64,000 nucleotides of DNA from Jejuia rubra (lineage in GTDB: Bacteria > Bacteroidota > Bacteroidia > Flavobacteriales > Flavobacteriaceae). A model generated the notes under the pieces. It was given only the letters and a program-made list of their open reading frames with translations. It was not told the DNA's origin and did no database searches. This document shows, in pieces, positions 7,173 through 16,336 of the stretch. The stretch lies in NCBI RefSeq assembly GCF_042684665.1, contig NZ_JBHULY010000005.1:620001-684000 (forward strand). The letters are read 5' to 3'. Both the position numbers and the translations under genes were made by a program. The stretch's first letter is position 1; each line of letters begins with the position of its first letter.

Positions 7173-7934
7173 ATGAGTATTAAAACCCCAAAATTAACGG
7201 TTGTAGGTGCAGGCCCAGGTGACGAAGATTTAATTACCCTTAAAGCAATTAAGGCAATTGAATCTGCTAACGTTATCCTTTACGATGCACTTATCAACGA
7301 ATCCTTACTAAAGTATGCTTCGGAGGCTACCGAACTTATTTTTGTAGGGAAACGTAAGGGGTGTTATGCCTTTCAGCAAGAACAAATTAACGAGTTGATT
7401 GTCTCAAAAGCCAAAGAAAAGGGACATGTGGTAAGGCTTAAAGGGGGTGACCCATTTATTTTTGGTCGAGGAGCGGAAGAAATTGATTATGTGAGACAGT
7501 TTGGTTTAGAAACCTTTGTAGTGCCCGGGATTTCATCATCAGTTGCAGTGCCGGCGTATCAAGGAATTCCTTTGACAAAACGAGGAGAGTCAGAAAGTTT
7601 CTGGGTAATCACAGGGACTACCAAACATCATAAATTGTCGATGGATGTTGCGCTGGCGGCTAAATCAACAGCCACCGTCGTGATATTGATGGGAATGGGC
7701 AGATTAACGGAAATCGTGGAGATTTTTTCAAAAGAAGGAAAAGCAGAGACGTCCGTAGCTATTATTCAAAATGGAACTAGGGAAGATGAAAATGTAGGTA
7801 TTGGAACGATTGAAACCATAGAAGGCATTGCCAAAGAAAAGCAATTGGCCAACCCGGCAATTATCATTATCGGAGATGTGGTAAAGGAAAGAGCGGTTTT
7901 GAGTTCTATTTATAGTGAAGTGGCGCAGGGTTAA
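7173..7934 (+). CDS. cobA: uroporphyrinogen-III C-methyltransferase
   Basis: This SAM-dependent enzyme converts uroporphyrinogen III to precorrin-2, the first step of siroheme synthesis for the adjacent sulfite reductase. Motifs are VVGAGPGDEDLITLKA near the N-terminus, RLKGGDPFIFGRGAEE, VVPGISS and the C-terminal NPAIIIIGDVV. The 253 residues from the ATG at 7173 are typical. A TTG in frame at 7146 would overlap the upstream gene and adds nothing conserved. The start is 7 bases after the sulfite reductase stop, so translation is likely coupled. Confidence 0.95.
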   Translation: MSIKTPKLTVVGAGPGDEDLITLKAIKAIESANVILYDALINESLLKYASEATELIFVGKRKGCYAFQQEQINELIVSKAKEKGHVVRLKGGDPFIFGRGAEEIDYVRQFGLETFVVPGISSSVAVPAYQGIPLTKRGESESFWVITGTTKHHKLSMDVALAAKSTATVVILMGMGRLTEIVEIFSKEGKAETSVAIIQNGTREDENVGIGTIETIEGIAKEKQLANPAIIIIGDVVKERAVLSSIYSEVAQG

Positions 7935-7937
7935 ATT

Positions 7938-8522
7938 ATGGAAAGGAATAATTTATATCCCATTTTTTTAAAGGCACGAAGCCTAAATGTGTTGATTGTT
8001 GGTGGAGGGTACGTAGCTGAAGAAAAATTAACGTTCTTACTAAAATCAAGTCCGGATGCCCATGTAACGATGGTATCGCCCATGTTTAGGGAAGGTACGG
8101 TAGAACTGGCCGAAAAGGGCGATGTAAAGCTGATTGAGGACACCTATAAAAAGAAGTATCTGAAGGGAAATCATATTGTTGTTGCGACGACAGATATACC
8201 TGAGGTGAATGTGAAGGTGCATAAACATTGTCGAAAGCGAAGCATTTTGGTGAATGTAGCCGACAACCCACCATACTGTGATTTTTACATGGGTGGGATT
8301 GTAACGAAGGGCAACGTAAAAGTGGCGATTTCAACCAACGGAAAATCGCCAACGACAGCGAAACGTTTGAGACAATTTTTTGAGGAAGTGATTCCCGAAA
8401 ACATTGACGATTTGGTGAAGAATTTAAACGAATATAGAAAAACCATAAAAGGAGATTTTGAGGAAAAAGTAGAAACCCTCAATGAATTCACAAAAGGATT
8501 AATACAAAAAAAAGAATCATAA
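7938..8522 (+). CDS. precorrin-2 dehydrogenase / sirohydrochlorin ferrochelatase
   Basis: This 194-residue protein corresponds to the N-terminal part of CysG and to yeast Met8p. It oxidises precorrin-2 and inserts iron to give siroheme. The NAD-binding loop LNVLIVGGGYVAEEK is near residues 15-29, followed by VVATTDIPEVN and VNVADNPPYCDFYMGG. The separate cobA gene immediately upstream supplies the methyltransferase that is fused in enterobacterial CysG. It lies 3 bases after cobA. Confidence 0.93.
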   Translation: MERNNLYPIFLKARSLNVLIVGGGYVAEEKLTFLLKSSPDAHVTMVSPMFREGTVELAEKGDVKLIEDTYKKKYLKGNHIVVATTDIPEVNVKVHKHCRKRSILVNVADNPPYCDFYMGGIVTKGNVKVAISTNGKSPTTAKRLRQFFEEVIPENIDDLVKNLNEYRKTIKGDFEEKVETLNEFTKGLIQKKES

Positions 8523-8523
8523 C

Positions 8524-9579
8524 ATGATTAAGACGGATATACTCATTATAGGAGCTGGGCCAACAGGTTTGTTCACGGTTTTTGAAGCGGGACTATTAAA
8601 GTTAAAGTGCCATTTAATTGATGCATTGCCTCAGCCCGGAGGTCAATGTTCAGAATTATATCCTAAAAAGCCTATTTATGATATTCCTGGATTCCCTGAA
8701 ATATTAGCTGGGGATTTAACAAGAAACTTGTTAGAACAAGGGAAGCAGTTCGAGCCAGGGTTCACTTTAGGAGAGCGCGCCGATACTGTTGAAAAGCAAG
8801 AAGATGGAACTTTTATTGTAACAACGAATAAAGGGACTAAACATCAAGCTCCGGTGGTCGCTATTGCCAGTGGATTGGGCAGCTTTGAGCCTAGGAAACC
8901 AGCCCTTGACAGCCTTGTGGACTACGAGGATAAAGGTGTTGAATATATGATTAAAGAACCTGAAATGTATCGCGATAAAAATGTGGTAATTGCAGGTGGA
9001 GGAGATTCGGCTTTGGATTGGAGTATCTTTTTAGCTGATGTTGCTAAAAGCGTAACATTAATACACAGGCGTAATGAGTTTAGAGGCCATTTGGATTCTG
9101 TCGAAAAAGTGCAGGAGCTAAAAAATGATGGTAAAATCAATTTGATTACTCCAGCGGAAGTAACCAATATCATGGGTGATGGTAAAGTTGAAGCCATCGA
9201 AATCACTAAAAAGGACGAGGAGCCTTTTAGATTGGAAACAGACCACTTTATACCTTTGTTTGGGTTGTCTCCTAAATTAGGGCCTATCGCCAATTGGGGC
9301 TTAGAGATAGAGAAAAATGCCATAAAGGTAAATAATGCACTGGACTATCAAACCAATATACCCGGCATTTTTGCTATTGGAGATGGTAATTACTATCCCG
9401 GAAAGCTAAAGTTAATTCTTTGTGGTTTTCACGAAGCGACTATAATGTGCCAAGCGGCCTACAAAATTATTAACCCAGGAAAGAAATTTGTATTGAAGTA
9501 CACCACAGTTTCTGGGGTTAATGGTTTCGATGGCACACGAAAGGAAGCACCAAAAGCGGTAGTTCAAGCTATAAATTAA
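8524..9579 (+). CDS. thioredoxin-reductase-like ferredoxin-NADP+ reductase
   Basis: This 351-residue FAD/NAD(P)-binding oxidoreductase has an FAD motif GAGPTGLFT at the N-terminus, a NAD(P) motif AGGGDSALDWS around residue 160, and a C-terminal FAIGDGNYYPGKLKLIL. No CxxC redox pair of thioredoxin reductase is seen, so it belongs to the YumC-type FNR group. As the last gene before a terminator in the siroheme sulfite reductase operon, it most likely reduces ferredoxin for that enzyme. Confidence 0.9.
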   Translation: MIKTDILIIGAGPTGLFTVFEAGLLKLKCHLIDALPQPGGQCSELYPKKPIYDIPGFPEILAGDLTRNLLEQGKQFEPGFTLGERADTVEKQEDGTFIVTTNKGTKHQAPVVAIASGLGSFEPRKPALDSLVDYEDKGVEYMIKEPEMYRDKNVVIAGGGDSALDWSIFLADVAKSVTLIHRRNEFRGHLDSVEKVQELKNDGKINLITPAEVTNIMGDGKVEAIEITKKDEEPFRLETDHFIPLFGLSPKLGPIANWGLEIEKNAIKVNNALDYQTNIPGIFAIGDGNYYPGKLKLILCGFHEATIMCQAAYKIINPGKKFVLKYTTVSGVNGFDGTRKEAPKAVVQAIN

Positions 9580-9598
9580 GTATAAGCTTTATAAATAA

Positions 9599-9634
9599 AA
9601 ATCCCGCGAGTTTTCTTTTAAGTTCGCGGGATTT
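9599..9634 (+). terminator. hairpin terminator after the FNR gene
   Basis: The arms AAATCCCGCGA and TCGCGGGATTT form an 11-bp perfect stem 20 bases after the FNR stop. The T-run after it is short, so it could be a weak terminator or a 3' stabilising structure. It separates the sulfate reduction genes from cysE. Confidence 0.65.
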
Positions 9635-9710
9635 AATGTTTAAATACACCAGATTGTTAGGGATAAGTTATATTTTTATCCACTGAAATTTTTAAAATGT
9701 AATCAAGGAA

Positions 9711-10454
9711 ATGAAAAGTTACAACGTTTGCTTAAAGGACACGGTTAAGACGTTCACAAAAAGACTGTTTTACTCTTTATTCGATTGTGAGCAAGAAGAA
9801 ACTTATGGCGAATATTTAGAGCAGACGTTCCTTAAGATACTTTCGGCGTTGGAGATTGAAAACGGTACAGAAATATGGGCCAGTTTTAAAGCAGAGCTTC
9901 CTAAAATTAGGAAAAAACTGGATTTGGATGCTATCGCTTTTGAAAAGAACGACCCGGCTTCCCATAGTTTAAGGGAAATTTACCTGGCCTATCCAGGATT
10001 TTATGCAATTTCCATTTACCGTTTAAGTCATGCGCTTTACAAGCGAAACGTATATATTTTGCCAAGGATGATGAGCGAGTACATTCACGGGATTACCGGG
10101 ATTGACATTCATCCCGGGGCAACCATAGGCGAATCGTTTTATATCGACCACGGTACAGGTATTGTGATTGGGGAAACCTCTATTATTGGAAAAGGCGTGA
10201 AAATTTATCAAGGGGTGACTTTAGGAGGTATTTCAGTGGCGAAGAGTTTGGCTAAAACCAAACGTCACCCGACTATTGAAGATGACGTTTGCATCTATGC
10301 GAATGCCACAATTTTAGGTGGTGATATTGTAATTGGTGCCAATAGTATAATTGGAGCTAACGTATGGATTACTGAGTCGGTACCTGAGAATTCGTTGGTG
10401 ACCTATCAAACTGAAATTAAAATAAGACCGAAAAAGAATGGCATTCGAGAATAG
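9711..10454 (+). CDS. cysE: serine O-acetyltransferase
   Basis: The enzyme makes O-acetylserine, the carbon skeleton for cysteine. The 247-residue protein has an N-terminal helical domain with the PAS-H-REI and YPGFYAISIYRLSH stretches. A left-handed beta-helix hexapeptide domain follows (DIHPGATIGESFYIDHGTGIVIGET, about residues 130-155, and IYQGVTLGG). It overlaps cysM by 17 bases, and the pair form the cysteine synthase step that consumes sulfide from the upstream operon. Confidence 0.93.
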   Translation: MKSYNVCLKDTVKTFTKRLFYSLFDCEQEETYGEYLEQTFLKILSALEIENGTEIWASFKAELPKIRKKLDLDAIAFEKNDPASHSLREIYLAYPGFYAISIYRLSHALYKRNVYILPRMMSEYIHGITGIDIHPGATIGESFYIDHGTGIVIGETSIIGKGVKIYQGVTLGGISVAKSLAKTKRHPTIEDDVCIYANATILGGDIVIGANSIIGANVWITESVPENSLVTYQTEIKIRPKKNGIRE

Positions 10455-11328
10455 TATTATTGGTCAAATAGGGAATACACCTTTGGTGGAAGCGACGCAT
10501 TTGATTAACAAAAAAGGTGTGCGACTGTTTTTGAAACTGGAAGGAAATAATCCAGGAGGAAGCGTTAAGGACAGGCCAGCTTTCAACATGATTAATGAAG
10601 CCTTAAAGCGAGGTGACATCAAAAAAGGAGGTACTTTGGTGGAAGCCACAAGTGGTAATACGGGTATTGCTTTGGCGTTTATCGCAAAATTATTAGGGTT
10701 GAAAATGGTATTGATTATGCCTGAAAACTCCACCGAAGAACGGGTAAAAACCATGCGTGCCTACGGAGCGGAGGTAATTTTAACCCCTGCAGATATTGGT
10801 ATTGAAGGGTCTCGTGATTTAGCGTTTAAGTTGAGAGATGAAAAAGGATACACCCTTTTAAATCAGTTTGAAAACCACGATAACTGGAAAGCCCATTATA
10901 AAACTACTGGCCCTGAAATTTGGAAAGCGACCGAAGGTAAAGTGACCCATTTTGTGTCAGCAATGGGAACAACAGGCACAATTACGGGCGTTTCAAAATA
11001 TTTAAAGGAGAAAAACAAAGACATAACTATTGTTGGAGCACAACCAGCAGACGGTGCTAGAATACCTGGCATCAGAAAATGGTCGCCAGAGTATGTGCCC
11101 AAGTTTTTTGAGCCAGAACGTGTGGACATCGTTGTAGATGTTTCAGAAGAGGACGCAAAGGCCACAACCATAAAACTGGCAAAGGAGGAAGGTGTATTTG
11201 CGGGGATGAGCAGTGGAGGTTCTGTGTTTTGTGCCTTAACCACTGCTGAACGAATTGAGGAAGGGGTTATCGTTGCGATAATTTGTGATAGAGGGGATAG
11301 GTATTTATCGTCAACATTGTTTGAATAA
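10438..11328 (+). CDS. cysM: cysteine synthase B
   Basis: This fold-type II PLP enzyme joins O-acetylserine and sulfide (or thiosulfate) to give cysteine. IGNTPLVE is at residues 7-14, GGSVKDRPA carries the PLP Lys44, and TSGNTGIALA and GTTGTITGVS follow. The 296-residue length and the PNGGSVKDR-type motif with R rather than N at the end fit the CysM rather than the CysK branch. The overlap with cysE indicates coupled translation. Confidence 0.93.
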   Translation: MAFENSIIGQIGNTPLVEATHLINKKGVRLFLKLEGNNPGGSVKDRPAFNMINEALKRGDIKKGGTLVEATSGNTGIALAFIAKLLGLKMVLIMPENSTEERVKTMRAYGAEVILTPADIGIEGSRDLAFKLRDEKGYTLLNQFENHDNWKAHYKTTGPEIWKATEGKVTHFVSAMGTTGTITGVSKYLKEKNKDITIVGAQPADGARIPGIRKWSPEYVPKFFEPERVDIVVDVSEEDAKATTIKLAKEEGVFAGMSSGGSVFCALTTAERIEEGVIVAIICDRGDRYLSSTLFE

Positions 11329-11340
11329 AAAAAATGAAAC

Positions 11341-11371
11341 TTCCTGCAAGGTTTCCGAAACCTTGTAGGTA
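11341..11371 (+). repeat. family C hairpin before metH
   Basis: The arms TTCCTGCAAGGTTTC and GAAACCTTGTAGGTA pair almost perfectly. This is the second copy of the hairpin at 4939-4967, differing in the loop. No T-run follows, so it is not a standard terminator. Confidence 0.75.
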
Positions 11372-11385
11372 TAAATTGATTGAAA

Positions 11386-12405
11386 ATGTCAAATATTAGA
11401 AAGGCTTTAAAAGAAAGAATTTTGGTTTTGGATGGTGCCATGGGTACTATGCTTCAAGCCTATAAATTCACTGAGGAAGATTTCAGGGGTGAGCGATTTA
11501 AGGATTACCCCATTCCTTTGCAAGGGAATAACGACTTGCTGTCCATAACTCAGCCCGAAGCGATTAAAACCATTCATGGGAAATACTTTGAGGCCGGAGC
11601 AGATATTATTGAAACCAATACGTTTTCGGGCACCACAATAGCCATGGCCGATTATCAAATGGAGGATTTGGTATATGAATTAAACTACGAGTCAGCTAAA
11701 ATAGCCAAAGAAGTAGCAGATGAATTCACGGCAAAAGAACCTCATAAACCGCGCTTTGTTGCGGGTTCCATTGGGCCAACAAACCGTACGGCAAGTATGT
11801 CACCAGATGTGAATGATCCAGGATATCGAGCCGTTACTTTTGACGAATTGCGTATTGCTTATAAACAACAAGTAGAAGCATTGGTTGACGGTGGTGTGGA
11901 TTTGTTATTGGTGGAAACCGTATTTGATACCCTTAATGCCAAGGCAGCGCTTTTTGCCATAGAAGAAGTAAAAGCGGAGCGTAATATTGATATCCCAATT
12001 ATGCTAAGTGGCACGATTACCGATGCTTCAGGAAGAACTTTGTCTGGACAAACCGCGGAAGCATTTTTAATTTCAGTATCGCACGTGCCCTTGTTATCCG
12101 TCGGATTCAACTGTGCTTTGGGTGCCAATTTATTGCAACCGCATTTGGAGGCCATTGCCAATAAAACGGATTTTGCCATTTCGGCCCATCCCAATGCGGG
12201 GTTGCCTAATGCATTTGGTGAATATGATGAAACTCCAGAACAAATGGGAGAGCAAATTGAAGAATATCTAAAAAAGAATTTAATCAATATTATTGGCGGA
12301 TGCTGTGGTACTTCACCAGAACATATCAGAGTGATAGCAGATATCGCCTCAAAATATCAACCCCGGGAAATTGTCACGCTGAGCGCAGTCGAAGCGTCTC
12401 ATTAA
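11386..12405 (+). CDS. metH: methionine synthase, homocysteine-binding subunit (split MetH, N-terminal part)
   Basis: This 339-residue protein equals the first module of cobalamin-dependent methionine synthase, which binds homocysteine through zinc. The Zn ligands are Cys243 (GFNCALG) and Cys306/Cys307 (GGCCGTSPEH). GAMGTMLQ is at the N-terminus. The remaining modules are in the next gene, 7 bases on; this split is common in the phylum. The ATG at 11386 is used rather than an in-frame TTG at 11380. The last ~8 codons are made from a dispersed hairpin repeat (12376-12397), so the natural C-terminus has been replaced. Confidence 0.93.
   Translation: MSNIRKALKERILVLDGAMGTMLQAYKFTEEDFRGERFKDYPIPLQGNNDLLSITQPEAIKTIHGKYFEAGADIIETNTFSGTTIAMADYQMEDLVYELNYESAKIAKEVADEFTAKEPHKPRFVAGSIGPTNRTASMSPDVNDPGYRAVTFDELRIAYKQQVEALVDGGVDLLLVETVFDTLNAKAALFAIEEVKAERNIDIPIMLSGTITDASGRTLSGQTAEAFLISVSHVPLLSVGFNCALGANLLQPHLEAIANKTDFAISAHPNAGLPNAFGEYDETPEQMGEQIEEYLKKNLINIIGGCCGTSPEHIRVIADIASKYQPREIVTLSAVEASH
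12376..12397 (+). repeat. GCGCAGTCGA hairpin repeat forming the metH 3' end
   Basis: The stem ACGCT/AGCGT encloses the loop GAGCGCAGTCGA. The same loop with different but complementary stems occurs at 37071-37090 (CACT/AGTG) and 48153-48172 (CCCT/AGGG), and with one loop change at 59130-59149 (CACT/AGTG). This copy is translated as part of the MetH N-terminal subunit. Confidence 0.8.
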
Positions 12406-12412
12406 TTTCAAA

Positions 12413-15088
12413 ATGAAAATAAAACAAACCAAATACATGAAACTTTCGGGATTAGAACCACTAATCCTTAATGAGAACAGCAACTTTATAAATGTTGGAG
12501 AACGTACCAATGTTGCGGGTTCTAGAAAGTTTTTACGCTTAATAAAAGATGAGAAATTTGATGAAGCTTTAGATATCGCACGTCATCAGGTAGATGGTGG
12601 TGCACAGATTATCGACATCAATATGGATGACGGTTTGATTGATGGAAAAGAGGCGATGGTACGTTTCTTAAATCTAATCGCCGCCGAACCAGATATTTGC
12701 CGTGTACCTATTATGATTGATTCTTCCAAATGGGAAATTATCGAAGCGGGACTTCAAGTGGTTCAGGGAAAATGCGTGGTGAATTCTATTTCATTAAAAG
12801 AAGGTGAAGAGAAATTTATTTGGGAGGCTACTCAAATTAAGCGTTACGGTGCGGCCGTAATTGTGATGGCTTTTGATGAAGTGGGCCAAGCCGATAATTA
12901 TGAGCGACGAATTGAAATTGCTAAACGGTCGTACGACGTTTTGGTAAACAAAGTCGGTTTTCCGTCAGAAGATATCATTTTCGATTTGAATATATTTCCT
13001 GTGGCTACCGGTATGGAGGAGCACCGCAAAAATGCCATCGATTTCATTGAAGCTACCCGTTGGGTGAGAGAAAATCTTGAGAATGTTTCCGTAAGTGGTG
13101 GTGTGAGTAACGTATCATTTTCGTTTAGAGGAAATAATATAGTTCGGGAGGCCATGCATTCTGTGTTTTTATATTATGCGATACAGGCAGGTATGAATAT
13201 GGGAATTGTAAACCCGGCAATGTTGGAAGTTTATGACGATATTCCAAAGGATTTATTGGAGCATATTGAAGATGTAATACTTGATAGACGTGATGATGCT
13301 ACAGAACGTTTACTGGAATTCGCCGAAACTGTTAAAGGGACAAAGACCGAAAAAACGGTGGATTTATCTTGGAGAGAGGGTTTTGTTCAAGACAGAATAA
13401 CACATGCTTTGGTTAAAGGTATCGATGCTTATATTATTGAAGACGTCGAGCAGGCAAGATTGGAGGCTACCAAACCTATAGAAGTGATTGAAGGTCATTT
13501 AATGACTGGGATGAATGTGGTTGGCGATTTGTTTGGTGCAGGGAAAATGTTCTTGCCACAAGTCGTAAAGTCAGCGCGAGTGATGAAAAAGGCTGTGGCC
13601 TATTTGAATCCATTTATTGAAGCTGAAAAATCAGATGCTTCTGAGCCTGTCGGGAAAATTTTGATGGCTACTGTAAAAGGCGATGTGCATGATATTGGAA
13701 AGAATATTGTAAGCGTTGTTTTGGCGTGCAACAACTACGAAATCGTAGATTTAGGGGTGATGGTGCCACCCGAAAAAATTATTGAAACTGCAATCAGTGA
13801 GCGTGTAGATGCTATTGGATTATCAGGCTTGATTACACCGTCGTTGGATGAGATGGTGTATTTGGCCAAGGAAATGCAAAACAAAAATTTTGAAGTGCCT
13901 TTGTTAATTGGTGGAGCAACTACCTCAAAGGCGCATACTGCCGTTAAGATTGATACGCAATATGAAAATGCGGTGGTACACGTTAATGATGCCTCAAGAG
14001 CAGTTACTGTTGTTGGAGATTTGTTAAACAAAAAGACTTCTAACGCCTATGTGGCAAAGCTGAAAAAGGATTACGAAGAATTCAGAACCAAGTTTTTAAA
14101 ACGGGGTAAAGAGAAGTCTTATATCTCTATTGAAGAGGCGAGAAGCAAGAAGTTTAAAATTGATTGGGAAAACGCTGAAATTGTGAAGCCAAAAGAAATG
14201 GGGGTTCAAATTTTGAAACAATTAAGTTTAAAAGAACTGCTGCCTTTTATTGATTGGAGCCCGTTTTTTAGAAGTTGGGATTTGCATGGAAAATATCCTG
14301 ATATTTTGAAAGATGAGGTGGTTGGTGAGCAGGCTACACAATTATTTGATGATGCCCAGGAGATGACACACCAAATTGTGGTGAAACAGTTACTGAAACC
14401 GAAGGCTGTTTTCGGTTTATTTGAAGCCAATACGGTAAATGATGACGATATTTCTGTGAAGAAAAAAGGTGAGGAAATTGCAGTATTTAGAACCTTACGC
14501 CAGCAATTAAAGAAACGTGAAGGTGTTCCAAATCATGCATTGGCTGATTTTGTTGCCCCCGAAAGCACGGGTAAAATGGATTATATTGGGGCGTTTTGTG
14601 TCGGGATTTTTGGTGCTCAAGAATTGGCGGACAGTTATAAGGCCAAAGATGACGATTACAGCGCGATTATGGCTCAAGCCATAGCGGATAGGTTTGCTGA
14701 AGCTTTTGCAGAATATTTGCACAAACAAATTAGAACCAAACATTGGGGTTATGCTTTTGATGAGGATTTTAGCAATGATGAATTGATAAAAGAAAGTTAT
14801 AAAGGCATTCGTCCCGCACCGGGATACCCGGCCTGTCCAGACCATTTGGAAAAAGAAACGATTTGGGAATTGCTGGAGGTAGAAAAGCTAATTGGGGTGA
14901 CCCTTACTGAAAGTTTGGCCATGTGGCCTGCGGCCGCGGTTTCTGGGTATTATTTTGCAAATCCGGAAGCGAAGTATTTTGGTTTGGGGAAAATTACCGA
15001 CGACCAAGTAACGGATTATGCTGAAAGGAAAGGTATCGACATTGAAAAGGCTAGGAAATGGTTGCATCCCAATTTAAGCCCCTCCTAG
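12413..15088 (+). CDS. metH: methionine synthase, folate/cobalamin/activation modules (split MetH, C-terminal part)
   Basis: These 891 residues hold the remaining three modules of MetH. They are the pterin-binding domain (FINVGERTNVAGSRKF, DINMDDG), the cobalamin-binding domain with DVHDIGKNIV carrying the cobalt ligand His426, and the C-terminal SAM-binding activation domain (RPAPGYPACPDH). The enzyme methylates homocysteine using methyltetrahydrofolate made by MetF downstream. The final codons and the stop at 15086-15088 fall at the edge of an inverted family A repeat. Confidence 0.95.
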   Translation: MKIKQTKYMKLSGLEPLILNENSNFINVGERTNVAGSRKFLRLIKDEKFDEALDIARHQVDGGAQIIDINMDDGLIDGKEAMVRFLNLIAAEPDICRVPIMIDSSKWEIIEAGLQVVQGKCVVNSISLKEGEEKFIWEATQIKRYGAAVIVMAFDEVGQADNYERRIEIAKRSYDVLVNKVGFPSEDIIFDLNIFPVATGMEEHRKNAIDFIEATRWVRENLENVSVSGGVSNVSFSFRGNNIVREAMHSVFLYYAIQAGMNMGIVNPAMLEVYDDIPKDLLEHIEDVILDRRDDATERLLEFAETVKGTKTEKTVDLSWREGFVQDRITHALVKGIDAYIIEDVEQARLEATKPIEVIEGHLMTGMNVVGDLFGAGKMFLPQVVKSARVMKKAVAYLNPFIEAEKSDASEPVGKILMATVKGDVHDIGKNIVSVVLACNNYEIVDLGVMVPPEKIIETAISERVDAIGLSGLITPSLDEMVYLAKEMQNKNFEVPLLIGGATTSKAHTAVKIDTQYENAVVHVNDASRAVTVVGDLLNKKTSNAYVAKLKKDYEEFRTKFLKRGKEKSYISIEEARSKKFKIDWENAEIVKPKEMGVQILKQLSLKELLPFIDWSPFFRSWDLHGKYPDILKDEVVGEQATQLFDDAQEMTHQIVVKQLLKPKAVFGLFEANTVNDDDISVKKKGEEIAVFRTLRQQLKKREGVPNHALADFVAPESTGKMDYIGAFCVGIFGAQELADSYKAKDDDYSAIMAQAIADRFAEAFAEYLHKQIRTKHWGYAFDEDFSNDELIKESYKGIRPAPGYPACPDHLEKETIWELLEVEKLIGVTLTESLAMWPAAAVSGYYFANPEAKYFGLGKITDDQVTDYAERKGIDIEKARKWLHPNLSPS

Positions 15089-15190
15089 CTAAAAGCCCAA
15101 CCTAACCTCCCCGATGGGGAGGAACTCTTACTCGTGGGTAAGATTTCGTTTGAGTGAGGTTCCCCTCCTTGGGAGGGGTTAGGGGAGGCC
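15078..15190 (+). repeat. two family A repeats in opposite orientation after metH
   Basis: At 15078-15140 the unit is inverted (GCCCCTCC ... CCTCCCCGATGGGGAGG ... CTTACTCG). At about 15151-15190 a direct relative follows (GAGTGAGGTTCCCCTCC, TTGGGAGGGGTTAGGGGAGG). The first copy supplies the metH stop codon. Confidence 0.75.
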
Positions 15191-15204
15191 CGCGTTTGAG
15201 TGGC

Positions 15205-15296
15205 GCGTTAGGGATTGAACGGCATGTTTGAGCTCCTCTCCCGATAGCTATCGGGAGAGAGCGAGTAGTGAAAGCCCGACCCTTTGGGTAACGCCC
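15205..15296 (+). repeat. structured element B, copy 1
   Basis: The conserved blocks are GCGTTAGGGATTGAA at the left, GAAAGCCCGACCC in the middle and GGGTAACGCCCAAA at the right. GCGTTA and TAACGC pair at the ends. The variable central arm carries a 24-bp perfect palindrome (15236-15259) with core TCCCGATAGCTATCGGGA. Other copies are at 26229-26322, 36981-37105 (inverted), 53972-54073 (inverted) and 61594-61698. Confidence 0.85.
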
Positions 15297-15349
15297 AAAA
15301 AATAAAAAAGTATAACTAAATAAGATTCCTGCTTGAGCAGGAAAGTAGA

Positions 15350-16306
15350 ATGAAAGTAACAGACCATATTAAGAACGCAAACGGGAAAACCTTGTTTTCG
15401 TTTGAGGTAATTCCACCGAAGAAGGGGAAGAATATTCAGGATTTATACAATAATATTGACCCGTTGATGGAGTTTAAACCTCCATTTATTGACGTGACGA
15501 CTTCTCGTGAAGAGTATGTGTATATTGACAAAGGTAACGGCCTTTTGGATAAAAGGATTACTAGGATGCGACCCGGAACAGTTGGGATTTGCGCCTCCAT
15601 TATGCATAAGTATCAAGTGGATGCGATACCACATTTGTTGTGTGGAGGTTTTACCAAAGAGGAAACGGAATATGTGCTTGTGGATTGTCATTATCTAGGT
15701 TTGGATAACGTCATGGCGTTGCGAGGTGACTCAATGAAAGATGAGCCGTATTTTAAGCCTTGCGATGGTGGGCATGCTTATGCCAGCGAATTGGTGGAGC
15801 AAATTGCAAGTTTAAACCGTGGTAAATATTTGCATGATGATATTGAGGCGGAGCATTACTCCGATTTTTGTATCGGAGTGGCTGGGTATCCAGAAAAACA
15901 CATGGAAGCACCATCCTTAAAAACCGACCTACAACGTTTAAAAGCCAAGGTGGATGCCGGTGCAGATTATGTGGTGACACAGATGTTTTTTGATAATCAA
16001 AAGTATTTTGAGTTTGTTGAAAAGGCTCGGGAAATGGGGATAGATGTGCCCATTATTCCCGGGATTAAACCGATTGCGGTAAAGAGACATTTGCAATTGT
16101 TACCACAGGTATTTAAAATAGATTTGCCACAGGATTTAATCGATGCGGTTGAAGATTGCAAGGATAATAAGGCGGTACGCCAGGTAGGTATTGAGTTTGC
16201 CATTCAGCAATCCAAAGAGCTGTTGGATTTTGGTGTGCCGGTTTTGCATTATTATTCAATGGGTAAAAGCGATAATATTCATGCCATTGCAAAAGCATTG
16301 TTTTAA
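15350..16306 (+). CDS. metF: methylenetetrahydrofolate reductase
   Basis: MetF reduces 5,10-methylene-THF to 5-methyl-THF, the methyl donor for MetH just upstream. The 318-residue TIM-barrel protein has FSFEVIPPKKGKN at the N-terminus with the conserved Glu, VTTS in the substrate loop, ALRGDS, and GADYVVTQMFFDN. A 261-base gap with three repeats separates it from metH, so it may be cotranscribed or have its own unseen promoter. Confidence 0.95.
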   Translation: MKVTDHIKNANGKTLFSFEVIPPKKGKNIQDLYNNIDPLMEFKPPFIDVTTSREEYVYIDKGNGLLDKRITRMRPGTVGICASIMHKYQVDAIPHLLCGGFTKEETEYVLVDCHYLGLDNVMALRGDSMKDEPYFKPCDGGHAYASELVEQIASLNRGKYLHDDIEAEHYSDFCIGVAGYPEKHMEAPSLKTDLQRLKAKVDAGADYVVTQMFFDNQKYFEFVEKAREMGIDVPIIPGIKPIAVKRHLQLLPQVFKIDLPQDLIDAVEDCKDNKAVRQVGIEFAIQQSKELLDFGVPVLHYYSMGKSDNIHAIAKALF

Positions 16307-16310
16307 ATAG

Positions 16311-16318
16311 TACATTTG
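16311..16318 (+). promoter_or_regulatory. -7 box for the acyloxyacyl hydrolase gene
   Basis: TACATTTG matches TAnnTTTG exactly. Transcription would start near 16325, about 12 bases before the ATG at 16337. No convincing TTTG box was seen at the expected upstream distance. Confidence 0.35.
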
Positions 16319-16336
16319 CAGTACAGAATCCCCAAA

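Noticed and set aside
9636..9686. Leader peptide before cysE
   Set aside because: A 16-codon frame exists but it has no Cys or Ser enrichment (one Ser, no Cys) and no alternative hairpin with a T-run follows.
11329..11385. Possible SAM riboswitch before metH
   Set aside because: The gap is only 57 bases and is occupied by a simple hairpin repeat; none of the conserved riboswitch cores is present.
11386..15088. Frameshifted metH
   Set aside because: The two frames correspond to clean module boundaries with separate starts and stops; a split MetH is normal in Flavobacteriaceae.
15078..15296. CRISPR array
   Set aside because: The repeats are unequal, palindromic, mixed in orientation and not regularly spaced; no cas gene is present.
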